Below, in pieces: positions 45,184 through 54,400 of a DNA stretch of 64,000 bases. This DNA is from an uncultured Schlesneria sp. (GTDB lineage Bacteria > Planctomycetota > Planctomycetia > Planctomycetales > Planctomycetaceae), in NCBI GenBank assembly GCA_903840265.1, contig CAIMFH010000180.1, positions 1-64,000 of the forward strand, written 5' to 3'. Below the pieces are notes generated by a model that did no database searches, was not told where the DNA came from, and saw only the letters and a list, made by a program, of their open reading frames with translations. The translations under genes and the position numbers were made by a program. Position 1 is the first letter of the stretch; every line of letters begins with the position of its first letter.

Positions 45184-46473
45184 CTAGTTCTGGCTTAGCC
45201 GTTGCTTTACTGCAGCGGCCAGGCGTTTGATCCCTTCCGCGATTCCCGCCGTATCCTGAACGCCAAAACTCAACCGCATCTGATTCTTTTTCTGGCGGGG
45301 CGAACCACTCGGGTAGCAGAGTTCACCGGGGACGTACATGACGCGATGGGATTTTGCCGCCAGGTGGAACATCTCGCTGGCAAAGCCTGTTTCGATGCGA
45401 TCGGGGACTGACAGCCAGACGTACAGGCCCCCTTCTGGGCGCAGCCATGTGACTTCGGGCAGGTCTTTGAATTCGCGATCTAATGCCTGCAGCATGGCGT
45501 CGCGCTTCGTGCGATAGGCGGTACAGACATCTGCGACGTGCGGGACATACTTGCTCGATGACAGGACTGTCGCCAGCAGGTGCTGATTCAAGTTTGCAGA
45601 CCCGAAATCGAGATTGCCTTTCAGATCGCAGACAGGACCGACCAGTTCCGCGGGAAGTACGCCATAGCCGACGCGGACGCCGGGGGAGAAGCTCTTCGAA
45701 AACGTTTGAGCCAGAATCACGGTGTCGCGAGAGTCATCGCAGCCCCAGACACTGGGACGCTCTTCGCCGTCATATCGCAGTTCACGATACGCGGCGTCTT
45801 CGAGAACGAACAAACGTTGATACCGAGACCACCGCTTGGCGATCTCGACGATCTGGCGTCGACGTTCGGTGGCCAGGCTCACGCCGCTCGGATTTTCGTA
45901 ATAGCTGACCAGATAGATCAGCTTCACCTTGGACAGTTCACCCGCCACGTTTAATCGAGCGAGCTCGGTCTCCAGCGCTTCTGGCCGCAGCCCGTGCTCA
46001 TCGGTGTCGATGGCAATCGTGCGTGCGCCGACGCCGTTCAGCACACCCAAGAAAACGAAGTATGTCGGTGCTGCAACCAGGCAGATATCGCCGGGATCGA
46101 ACAAGGCATCGGCGACCAAGGCGAGGAGTTGTTGTGACCCGGTCGTCAGGACGAAGCGGCTGGTATCTACCTTCAACTCGTCGACCGTGCAGTGCTCCTG
46201 CCGCGCCAGATGGATTCGCAGTTGCTCGCGCAGACGATCGGACCCGGCGGTCGTTCCGTACTGCAATGCCTGCCGCGCTTTTCCCGCTTCATCGAACAGA
46301 TGATCAACCGCTTGACCACATTCGATTACCGGCAAGCTGGCTTCGTCGACCAGACCCGCGGCCAGTGAGATGACGTCGCGATTCTCGACGGCCTGTTGCA
46401 TCAGAAAACTGATGGCCTGATCTTTGGCCCATTGAGACCGTTGACTGAAACGGGGCGCGACGACATCTGGCAT
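45184..46473 (-). CDS. PLP-dependent aminotransferase, class I/II
   Basis: I choose ATG 46473 because the sequence from MPDVVAPRFSQRSQWAKDQ onward aligns with typical starts. The 429-aa protein belongs to fold-type I aminotransferases of the 2-aminoadipate/aromatic (LysN/KAT II) type: PLP lysine in LAQTFSKSFSPGVRVGY, LTTGSQQLLALVAD, YYENPSGVSL and MRLSFGV near the C-terminus. Probable substrates are aromatic or branched amino acids or 2-aminoadipate. It follows sufS by about 170 nt on the same strand, without clear functional link. Confidence 0.88.
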   Translation of the reverse strand: MPDVVAPRFSQRSQWAKDQAISFLMQQAVENRDVISLAAGLVDEASLPVIECGQAVDHLFDEAGKARQALQYGTTAGSDRLREQLRIHLARQEHCTVDELKVDTSRFVLTTGSQQLLALVADALFDPGDICLVAAPTYFVFLGVLNGVGARTIAIDTDEHGLRPEALETELARLNVAGELSKVKLIYLVSYYENPSGVSLATERRRQIVEIAKRWSRYQRLFVLEDAAYRELRYDGEERPSVWGCDDSRDTVILAQTFSKSFSPGVRVGYGVLPAELVGPVCDLKGNLDFGSANLNQHLLATVLSSSKYVPHVADVCTAYRTKRDAMLQALDREFKDLPEVTWLRPEGGLYVWLSVPDRIETGFASEMFHLAAKSHRVMYVPGELCYPSGSPRQKKNQMRLSFGVQDTAGIAEGIKRLAAAVKQRLSQN

Positions 46474-46643
46474 GACTTTTTCCGACAAGTAGAGCCTGAC
46501 GAACCTGGTGGAATCGGCACAATTCGAAACGAAAGGCCGCGTCACCAACGACACTGGTGACACCAAAAGGTTCGCCGCTCAAGTCTATCCGCAATAGGAC
46601 GGAAAGATCACGCCCGGCTTTGATTTTGGATCGAGATATTGGG

Positions 46644-47891
46644 CTACTTCAATCGAAAGACTTTTCTCGCGGCATGCACACCCTCGACCAGGGCATCGAC
46701 TTCATCCAGGGTATTGTAGAATGCGAGACTCGCGCGGGTCGTAGCCGTCAGATTCAGTAGTTCATGCAGCGGCATCGTGCAGTGATGTCCAGCCCGGACA
46801 GCCACCCCGCGACGATCCAGTACGTCGGATAGATCGTGGGGATGAACTCCATCCACGGTGAAGCTCAGGATCGCTCCCTTGTGGTCAACCGAAGGTCCAT
46901 AAATGGTCACACCAGGAACCGCGGCCAGCTTTTCATGAGCTTTGACCGACAACTGGTGCTCGTACTGCCCAATCTGCAGCAACCCAATTGAATTCACATA
47001 ATCGATTGCTGCACCCAGTCCAACGGCTTCGATAAAGGGGCATGTTCCCGCTTCAAACTTGGCAGGGGGATCGGCCCAGGTCGACGAATCGAGAAAGACT
47101 TCCCGAATCATATGTCCGCCCGCCAGGAACGGGTCCATCGCTTCGAGCAATTGCCGACGGGCATATAGCACGCCGATCCCCGTCGGACCGTAAAGCTTGT
47201 GGCCCGAAAACGCGAGGAAATCAACTTGAGGCGACCGCACATTCGTTGGCATGTGCGGGACCGACTGAGCGGCGTCGACACAGATCAAAGCCCCCACATC
47301 ATGAGCACGGCGTGCCAACTCGTTGATGGGATTGATAGTTCCCAAGACGTTGGACATCGCGGTCACGGCAACCAGCTTCGTCTTGCTCGTCAGCAATTGG
47401 TCCAGCGAAGAAAGATCAAGCCGGCCGTCAGCGGTCAGCGGGATGTACTTCAGCGTGGCACCGGTGGCAGCCGCAGCAAGCTGCCAGGGGACCAGATTCG
47501 CGTGATGCTCCATCGTGTTCAGCAGGATTTCATCACCGGGCCGCAGGAACTTGCGTCCCCAGCCATGTGCCACCATGTTCAGTGACATGGTCGTTCCGGA
47601 CGTGAAGACGATCTCTTCCAATTCGCCGGCACCGATGAATCGTTGGACCTTTTCGCGAGCCGCTTCCAGCTCGACTGTCATCCGATCACCAAGCTGATGA
47701 ATTCCGCGATGAACGTTGGAGTTGTACTGCTCGTAGCACTCCATGACCTTGGCCATGACCGCACGAGGTTTCTGCGCAGTCGCAGCGGTGTCGAGATAGA
47801 CCAGCGGCATATCACCCGACAGCCGCTGGTGCAGGATCGGGAAGTCCTGACGGACGACTTCGACATCAAAGGTGGCAGAGTTAGCAGTCAT
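46644..47891 (-). CDS. sufS: Cysteine desulfurase SufS
   Basis: SufS takes sulfur from L-cysteine for Fe-S cluster assembly. The ATG at 47891 gives MTANSATFDVEVVRQDFPIL, typical of the family; further upstream is repeat-derived. The 415-aa protein has PLP Lys in FSGHKLYGPTGIG and the active-site Cys in AVRAGHHCTMPLH, the SufS (group II) signature. sufU lies directly upstream on the same strand, so sulfur is probably handed to SufU. SufBCD are not in the window. Confidence 0.95.
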   Translation of the reverse strand: MTANSATFDVEVVRQDFPILHQRLSGDMPLVYLDTAATAQKPRAVMAKVMECYEQYNSNVHRGIHQLGDRMTVELEAAREKVQRFIGAGELEEIVFTSGTTMSLNMVAHGWGRKFLRPGDEILLNTMEHHANLVPWQLAAAATGATLKYIPLTADGRLDLSSLDQLLTSKTKLVAVTAMSNVLGTINPINELARRAHDVGALICVDAAQSVPHMPTNVRSPQVDFLAFSGHKLYGPTGIGVLYARRQLLEAMDPFLAGGHMIREVFLDSSTWADPPAKFEAGTCPFIEAVGLGAAIDYVNSIGLLQIGQYEHQLSVKAHEKLAAVPGVTIYGPSVDHKGAILSFTVDGVHPHDLSDVLDRRGVAVRAGHHCTMPLHELLNLTATTRASLAFYNTLDEVDALVEGVHAARKVFRLK

Positions 47892-47983
47892 GGTTGTACG
47901 AACAATCATAGCAGTCGCTGGTGCTGCGACGAGCACCATGACCACACAGAGACAATGGAATGACACAAGGTCAAAGAGAGGAA

Positions 47984-48025
47984 AAAGACACGGCCTTGTC
48001 GAAGACTCCAAAACCGTGGCACCCG
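47984..48025 (+). repeat. Hairpin repeat R2, copy 4
   Basis: Shorter copy of the R2 unit, AAGACACGGCCTTGTCGAAG followed by ACTCCAAAACCGTGGCACCC. It sits between sufU and sufS and may act on the shared transcript. Confidence 0.72.
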
Positions 48026-48038
48026 AAACAAATCCAAA

Positions 48039-48458
48039 TCAGCCTGAGCTCGCCGGTTCGCGTTGCTCGTCCATGCCGTAGAGCATGGTCTTGAGGACCT
48101 TGAAACTGAGCAGTCCACATTTCTGGCGGCTTGCCGTCAGGCGGACTTTCAAGAGATCCAGCATCTGCTGAGCCTGGAAGTCCTTGAGTTCATCGAGTGT
48201 TTTTCCCTCAATCTGCTCACACAGAATCGATGCCGCGGCCTGGCTGATCGCGCATCCCTTCCCATCGAAATACGCTTCTTTCACACGATCCTGATCGTCG
48301 ACCAGCAATTCCACAGTGACCTGGTCACCACAGATCGGATTGCGATCAGAGTGCGAGCAGGTTGGGTTCGCCAGATGTCCCTTGTGATAGGGGGATTCAA
48401 AATGATCGAGAATATGATCGTCGTAGGGATCTTCCAACGAATCAGTCACCGTCAACAT
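48039..48458 (-). CDS. sufU: SufU-type iron-sulfur assembly / zinc sulfurtransferase protein
   Basis: The start at 48458 gives MLTVTDSLEDPYDDHILDHFESP, matching the family start. The 139-aa protein has the three conserved cysteines: NPICGDQV, GKGCAISQAAAS and RQKCGLLSFKVL, plus Asp in GD and the SufU-type insertion before the last Cys. In Bacillus SufU is a zinc protein that accepts sulfur from SufS. The pairing with sufS supports that role. Confidence 0.93.
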   Translation of the reverse strand: MLTVTDSLEDPYDDHILDHFESPYHKGHLANPTCSHSDRNPICGDQVTVELLVDDQDRVKEAYFDGKGCAISQAAASILCEQIEGKTLDELKDFQAQQMLDLLKVRLTASRQKCGLLSFKVLKTMLYGMDEQREPASSG

Positions 48459-48583
48459 CCTCACTAATGAGGGCAGGGCCCTCAACCCAATTCGAGCTGC
48501 CGCTCGGAAGCTGACACTGCCGCTTCCGTTGGTCGCATACCGAAACAGGAGCACACATCGGGATTATCTCATGACGAAAGTAT

Positions 48584-49432
48584 CTAAAGCAGCTGTGCCT
48601 TCAATCGCTGCAGCAGGCCAACCGCCATGCCGATATCGCGCTTCTGTCGTTCGCGATCATGTGCGATCTCGCGTTCGATCGTCAGTGGACCCTGGTAGCC
48701 GACTTCTTTCAGCGTGCGCAGGTAAGTGTCCATCCCGACATCACCTTCGCCCAAAGCGACTTCGCAGCCCCATTCCTTACCGCGTTTATCAGCGGCGGCC
48801 CAAGTCGCGTCCTTACAGTGTACGCTGCGAACCAGGTGTCCGACCTTCTTCAAGGCTTCAATCGGGTTCCCGGTTCCGTACAGAATCATATTGGCGGGGT
48901 CAAAATTGATGAATAAATTTGATCGTTCGACATCGTGAATAAATTCCAGCAGATGATCGGCCGACTCTTGTCCGGTTTCCAGATGCAACCTCTGCCCGTT
49001 CGCCCCGACGTGATCCAATAGGCCTCGCGTCGTCTCGATCAAGCTCTTGTAGCCCGCGCTAGCGCGATCCGGAGGGACAAATCCGATATGTAAGCCAACG
49101 GCTTCGCAGCCCAGCAGCTTCGCAAAATCCGAAATCTCTTTCATTTCCTGGACACGAGCCGCTCGCGACTCTTCGGGGACCAGTCCGACAGTGCGGGCTG
49201 TGGTCGGAATATCGGCATAGCTTTCGCCGTCGAACCCGCCAAATACGCAGGTCACCGTGATCGCCGCCGCTTTCGTGCGAGCCAGAAAGGCATCCGCCGC
49301 GGCTTGAGTTCGTGTCTGTTGATGCGGAGCATGCACTTGCACAGTGGGAATTCCCAACTCCTGTGCCACATCAAGATGCACGCCTAAACCGGCGTCAACT
49401 GACGCAAAAACTCCGATCTGCCACGGCTGCAT
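48584..49432 (-). CDS. Sugar phosphate isomerase/epimerase-like TIM-barrel protein
   Basis: The 282-aa product, from ATG 49432, resembles the AP endonuclease 2/xylose isomerase-like barrel family. Candidate metal ligands fall at expected strand ends: HLETGQES, NFDPANMIL, SVHCKDA and IEREI. No signal peptide; cytosolic. Such enzymes isomerise or epimerise sugars or sugar acids; substrate unknown. It diverges from the FKBP lipoprotein gene and lies about 125 nt before sufU. Confidence 0.88.
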   Translation of the reverse strand: MQPWQIGVFASVDAGLGVHLDVAQELGIPTVQVHAPHQQTRTQAAADAFLARTKAAAITVTCVFGGFDGESYADIPTTARTVGLVPEESRAARVQEMKEISDFAKLLGCEAVGLHIGFVPPDRASAGYKSLIETTRGLLDHVGANGQRLHLETGQESADHLLEFIHDVERSNLFINFDPANMILYGTGNPIEALKKVGHLVRSVHCKDATWAAADKRGKEWGCEVALGEGDVGMDTYLRTLKEVGYQGPLTIEREIAHDRERQKRDIGMAVGLLQRLKAQLL

Positions 49433-49658
49433 AACGACGCTCTCCGGATATTTTTCGGGGATGATTCCAGCGTTTCGAGAGGCACGAGCCCAACGTCGAG
49501 CGCATCTTTTTCGTAGACACACCGCGCTGGGATCCATCCCTTCGAAACGAGACGACAATTCTGGGTGGAAATTGGCGGATTCATCACCGATCATACGATT
49601 CGCGTCGGCCGTGTTCCAGCCAGCGCCATTTGAACAGCCATCGGGAGTTGCAGAGATT

Positions 49659-50552
49659 ATGCAAGGTTGGCGCGCCGCACCGTTAAGTCTGCTGGTTCTT
49701 TTTTCTTGCGCAGGTTGTGAATACGAGTCACCTGCCAGAACGGCCAAGGTCGAAAAGCCGAAGATTCCGGCAAAAGCTCCCGGCCCGGTCGATCCGGACG
49801 CGCCCGAGGAGTATTCGACAACCGAATCGGGATTGAAATATCGCATCCGCCGGAAATCGGATGGTCAAAAACCAACTAAGGACCAGATGGTTTACGTCGA
49901 TTACCGGGCTTGGCTGGACGACGGCACAATATTTGAAACGACTTATGGGACAGCTGGTGCGCCGGGCACGCTGCAACTGAGTGCCGATCCCGCTCGTGGG
50001 CGAGCCGAGGGAATCCAACTGATCGGTGTCGGCGGAATGATCGAATTGGAAGTCCCCGCGACGGAAGCGGTCGCGGATCGCCCCGGGCTACCGAAGGTGC
50101 ATTATCTGATTGAACTGATCAAGGTGATGGATGCGCCGAAGGCGTCTGATCCAGCGCCATCGGCTCCGACAGGCAACGCGACTCTTGTCGGCAAAGTGGA
50201 TGATGACGCTCCTGAGGAGTTCACGACCACCGCTTCGGGCCTTAAATATCGCATTCGACGCAAGTCGGAGGGGAAGAAGCCGACGAAGGTCAATTCGGTG
50301 AAGGTGCATTACAAGGGATGGCTGGACGATGGCAAGCAGTTCGATTCGTCGTACGATCGCGGCCAACCGATTGATTTTGGCTTGGGTCAAGTCGTCCCTG
50401 GCTGGACCGAAGGGCTACAACTGATCGGCGTCGGCGGAATGATCGAACTGGAAATCCCCAGCAAGCTTGGTTACGGCCCAGGTGGTAAGCCTCCTGTGAT
50501 CCCGCCCGATTCGACGCTGCACTTCATCGTCGAACTGCTGGACGTGAAGTAG
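49659..50552 (+). CDS. Lipoprotein with two FKBP-type peptidyl-prolyl isomerase domains
   Basis: From ATG 49659 the protein has a lipobox (LVLFSCAGC), so it is an envelope lipoprotein of 297 aa. Two tandem FKBP domains follow (about 45-155 and 180-297). The second keeps the usual residues (VKVHYKGWLDDGKQFDSSYDRGQP, FGLGQVVPGWTEGLQLI, GYGPGGKPPVIPPDSTLHF). The first is shortened: it lacks the VIPGW and the GYG...IPP segments, so it is probably not catalytic. It may fold or chaperone exported proteins. The frame is open upstream to 49344, but that start would lose the signal. Confidence 0.92.
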   Translation: MQGWRAAPLSLLVLFSCAGCEYESPARTAKVEKPKIPAKAPGPVDPDAPEEYSTTESGLKYRIRRKSDGQKPTKDQMVYVDYRAWLDDGTIFETTYGTAGAPGTLQLSADPARGRAEGIQLIGVGGMIELEVPATEAVADRPGLPKVHYLIELIKVMDAPKASDPAPSAPTGNATLVGKVDDDAPEEFTTTASGLKYRIRRKSEGKKPTKVNSVKVHYKGWLDDGKQFDSSYDRGQPIDFGLGQVVPGWTEGLQLIGVGGMIELEIPSKLGYGPGGKPPVIPPDSTLHFIVELLDVK

Positions 50553-50574
50553 CGGATTGCCTGCGATAAGAATT

Positions 50575-50613
50575 GAAAGCCCCCTTTTCTCCACGGGGAG
50601 AGAAGGGGGCTTG
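50575..50613. terminator. Bidirectional intrinsic-type terminator
   Basis: AAGCCCCCTT and AAGGGGGCTT type arms pair almost perfectly around a CTCCACGGGGAGAG centre, with T-rich flank on the right (TTGTTCATTT). It separates the convergent FKBP and HAD genes. Confidence 0.8.
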
Positions 50614-50614
50614 T

Positions 50615-51292
50615 TCATTTGGTCCCTTGAACCAAGGCGATCACGAACGGATCATTCAATCCGGTGGCGATATACTTCGCTTGTGAAAAATCGTGAGTCG
50701 CCGTGTGTTCATGAGGGACCGATACGACATAGGCCCCTGCGGCGGCACCGGCTCGTGTGCCGGTTTGAGTGTCCTCTAAGACCAGCATCTCGCCAGGCTG
50801 AACACCCAGTTGTTCGGCGGCCTTCAAGTAGATTTCCGGATTCGGTTTGCCGTGCGTCACGCTCTCGGCCGTCAAGGCAATTGGAAACCGTGACAGCAGG
50901 TTGAACCGGCCGAAAACATCTTCCAGGTAATCAAGCGGTGATGAGGTCGCGACCCCTTTGGGCAACCCAACGGCTTCGATGAGGTCCAGCAGTTCAAACA
51001 ATCCCGGCATCGGCTGCAGTTTTGTCTGCAGCAGTTCATGGAACACGACGCGAGATTCCGTCAGTAACTCAGCCGGCCCCTCTTTCAGTCCCAAATAATC
51101 GATCAGAGCCTGGAACGACTCCAACGGACGTCGCCCCAGCATGGCGTCCATGGCTCCGCGAGACATGGACAGTCCACGCCGTTGCAGCAGCACGTCGGCG
51201 GACTCGTAAAAAACGTGCTCGGTATTGAACATCAAGCCGTCGAGATCAAAACAGACGGCACGAATCATGGGGGCAGGGGCGGGCGAGGTCAT
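50615..51292 (-). CDS. HAD-superfamily phosphatase (beta-phosphoglucomutase-like)
   Basis: The 225-aa protein, started at ATG 51292, has the HAD motifs: nucleophile in CFDLDGLMFNTE, motif II in ATSSPLDYLED, Lys in GKPNPEIYLKAAEQLG and motif IV in LVLEDTQTGTRAGAAAG. The helical cap domain is of the PGMB/GPP type. It may dephosphorylate small sugar phosphates or isomerise hexose phosphates; no specificity residue decides. ATG 51268 (MIRAVCFD) is an alternative start. Confidence 0.92.
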   Translation of the reverse strand: MTSPAPAPMIRAVCFDLDGLMFNTEHVFYESADVLLQRRGLSMSRGAMDAMLGRRPLESFQALIDYLGLKEGPAELLTESRVVFHELLQTKLQPMPGLFELLDLIEAVGLPKGVATSSPLDYLEDVFGRFNLLSRFPIALTAESVTHGKPNPEIYLKAAEQLGVQPGEMLVLEDTQTGTRAGAAAGAYVVSVPHEHTATHDFSQAKYIATGLNDPFVIALVQGTK

Positions 51293-51434
51293 TGTGGCGG
51301 CAAGTCTGCGGGCGGGAAGTTGGGCAAAGTTAAACTTCGCCACATCTTCGCCGAGCCATCCGGGAAGTCAACACTCAGAGGCGGGAAGTCAGCCCGCCTG
51401 TGGCGACGTATCGCAAACGAAAGATATCTTCCCG
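51293..51434. repeat. GC-rich hairpins between HAD and giant-protein genes
   Basis: The segment shows GTGGCG ... CGCCAC (51294-51345) and AGGCGGGAAGTCAGCCCGCCT (51380-51400) palindromes. The second is a strong stem and may terminate the giant-protein transcript. Confidence 0.5.
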
Positions 51435-54400
51435 TCAGATCGTTTCCGGTGCACGACGATTGATCCAGGCGATGACTAAGCTGACGACAACAAACGTCAT
51501 GAACGCACAGCCGTTGAGCGGACTTGGCAACACGACAAAGCCTAGAATGCTGAGAGCGGCAATCGCGATCAACAATTGCTGAGGCAATCGGCCCGACATT
51601 GAACTGCTGCGAACCGCCAGCGCGATGCCAATCCCGATCGCCAGCCAGATCCCCGACCAGACCAGATTCAATCCCCAGCGGACGGTTTCTTGAGGCCTGA
51701 CGGCCAAGGCCAGCTTTGGATCTCCACCCGCTTTGGAGAACACTAGTTTCCTTCCGGTCGTGGGCAAGTCAAATCCGAGCGATAACCCACCGGTCGGCAT
51801 CCGCACCTGTGCGCCACCACCAGGATTGATTCCGACTAAAGGGACACCTGCATTTTGAGCGATTCCCTGACCGGCGACGTTCGCCCCCAAGACGGCATCG
51901 TCCACCCACTCGAAGCCGCTCGACGCGAATCCAACCGTTGGAACCATTCGCTTCCCCGGAACCGGCGATGAACTCGTACCGGGAGCGAAACCACCGTATA
52001 CGGGGTAGCCATTCGAACCTCCACCTCCGCCAGATCCCGGACCGAAGTTGCCGCCGCCAAACTGACCACCCAATTGGCCGCCGAACCCTCCTTGTCCTCC
52101 TTGCTGACCATTAATCCCACCACCAAATCCGCCGCCCGTGGCTTGAGGATTCACGGGATTAGCCATCCACAATCCTTGTTGCCCACCCTGAGGCTGCTGA
52201 GCGATTGGCTGCCCATTTTGCGGGTAGGTGACGGCCCCGCCGTTTGGATAATTGAGATTCGCACCTTGCGGTGCAAGCACGCGATATCGGGGTCCTCCAA
52301 CTTCACCGCTGCCATCCGCCGCTTGCTGAGGATTTGAAGGTCCAGCATTCGGAATTCGATTCAGAAGAGGTACCGCCCCCCCTTGTCGACCCAGTTGCTG
52401 AAACTGTCCTTGTTGCCCCTGTTGACCGGACTGCTTTTGGGCATTGATGTCGTTGTTCAACGCATCGATATTGACCCCGTTTCCAAGCTGCAGGCTTTGC
52501 CGAGTCTGCTGGCCAGCCGCGTTCCCCTTCACGGATGCAGGCTTGCCGCCATCCTTGCCTGAGCTCGGCGCCTTCTCGGTGTCCTTGTTCTTCAAATCGA
52601 AAGAGAATTCACTCACCTCACTTTTTGAATTCACTTGCAGTCCGTCACCCGAGTTCCCTCGAATGAGCGCGTCGTTGTTCAAGATCACGTTCGACAATTC
52701 CGATTGCTGATCACCGAAAGTACTACCAATGAATGAACCATTGAGCTGACTTCCACGAATCGTCGTGCCATCAATGCCGTTACCGTTCGTAACCATCGCC
52801 GGCAACTGCTGCTGATCTGTCTGAATTGATTTCTGCAGATCAGACAGGCGTTTCAACGCCACGTCTCGCTGTTGAACGAAATCATGATCACCATTGACGC
52901 TGCCCACCGATTGGCTCAATTGCGTGGCGTTGTCGAGAGCCAGTTCAATCTGCTTCATATTATTGGTCGCTTGCGCACGTCGTCCTTCGCCTCGACTGTT
53001 GTACGAGTAGTTCTGCTCAACAAACCCCAACAGTTCGGACAGTTCTTGCACTGCGGCCTTCTGGTAGAGCAAATCGGGTGCATCACCGGACTGCAGCGTC
53101 AAATTGTTACGGACAGAGGCCTTCAATGGCTGCGCATCGAGGTCGTCCGGCAACCACACCGTCCACCGCGTTCGCGCGACGGGTATTCCAAAGTCGGGAT
53201 CGTCCTGCTGACTGACAACGATCGGAGCGGGGAGATCAACCTCTTGTCGCAACAGGCGAGCATTCTTGGGCAGTCCCGATCCCAGGCGCCCGCGCCAGAG
53301 GATCCGGACGGGAAAAGCGAGGCTGGCAGCACTGGTCTTGGGAAGCGCGACCAGTTGAATCGTGTCGTTCTTCCGTTTGGTCGTCACTGCGCGTGACGGG
53401 ACGTTGCCAACGAAGACGGACAACAATTCGGCATCCGCGGGCATCTTCAGCGCCAGGAACTGACGCGAGCGATTCTTGATCGTGTAGATGGCCTGACCAC
53501 GGTAGGTCCCATCTCGACTGACGATCGTCGTCAAATCCGCCACGTTGACCGAAGCGGGGACACTCGCCGTTTGTGCGAACGTCTGCAGAGTCCAGCGCGG
53601 AGCCGTCGACAGTTGCTTCACTCGGACCAGTTCTGTTGCCTGATCGACGAGCGACTGATCAACCACAACCGGCACATCTTCGCGTTGGACTGATTCGGTT
53701 AATTCTGGTGACGCCGATGTCAGTTGACTCTGCGACAGATTAATCAGCAGGACGTACTGTCGTTGCCCTTCAACGGGCGTCGTGACACCGTTCCCCTGCT
53801 CGAAGACAATCGCCGGGGCGGCAACTTCTTTACTCGCTGGCGGCAAGGTCGCCACCGCTGCTACGAAGTACTTGCCACTGACCGGCGTTCGCAGCCAGAT
53901 CGTCCAGCGAGTGCGACCTTCACCCGCGTCGACGTGCGTCGTTTCGCGAATTCCAGTTCCGGTAAATTCCAACTTGCCCGCCAGAAAGCTGGGGGTCGTA
54001 AACACCAGTGAATCTGTCGTCGCCGAGTCGATCTGCCACTGCAACGCCAGCGTATATACGACCGCGACATCCGTCACCGAGACCATCGCCAACCCGTTGG
54101 CCGTCAATCGTGGAGTCGCACGCTGCAGCAGGATCTTGATGGAATCCGGCGCACTGGCTGTCGATTGAAACGCAAATTGGACCGGCAGGTCTGGACGAAC
54201 TGCCTTCAAATCGCCGCTCACGAGTCTCGCGTCGACCGAACGCCAGCTATCAAAGCTGTCGAGCGTCCCAGTGAATCCTTCGTCCAACCAGACGGCCGCC
54301 ATCGAATTCAGCTTTGTTGCATCGGTGGGATGAGGAAACACGACCTCTGCGGCGGTCGTCGTAGTTTCCCGTGGCACCGTCCCCGCCAACACGACTTCCG

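Noticed and set aside
47892-48011. N-terminal extension of SufS
   Set aside because: It lies over the R2 repeat; the family start is at 47891.
49344-49658. N-terminal extension of the FKBP frame
   Set aside because: It would remove the lipoprotein signal and lies antisense to the isomerase-like gene.
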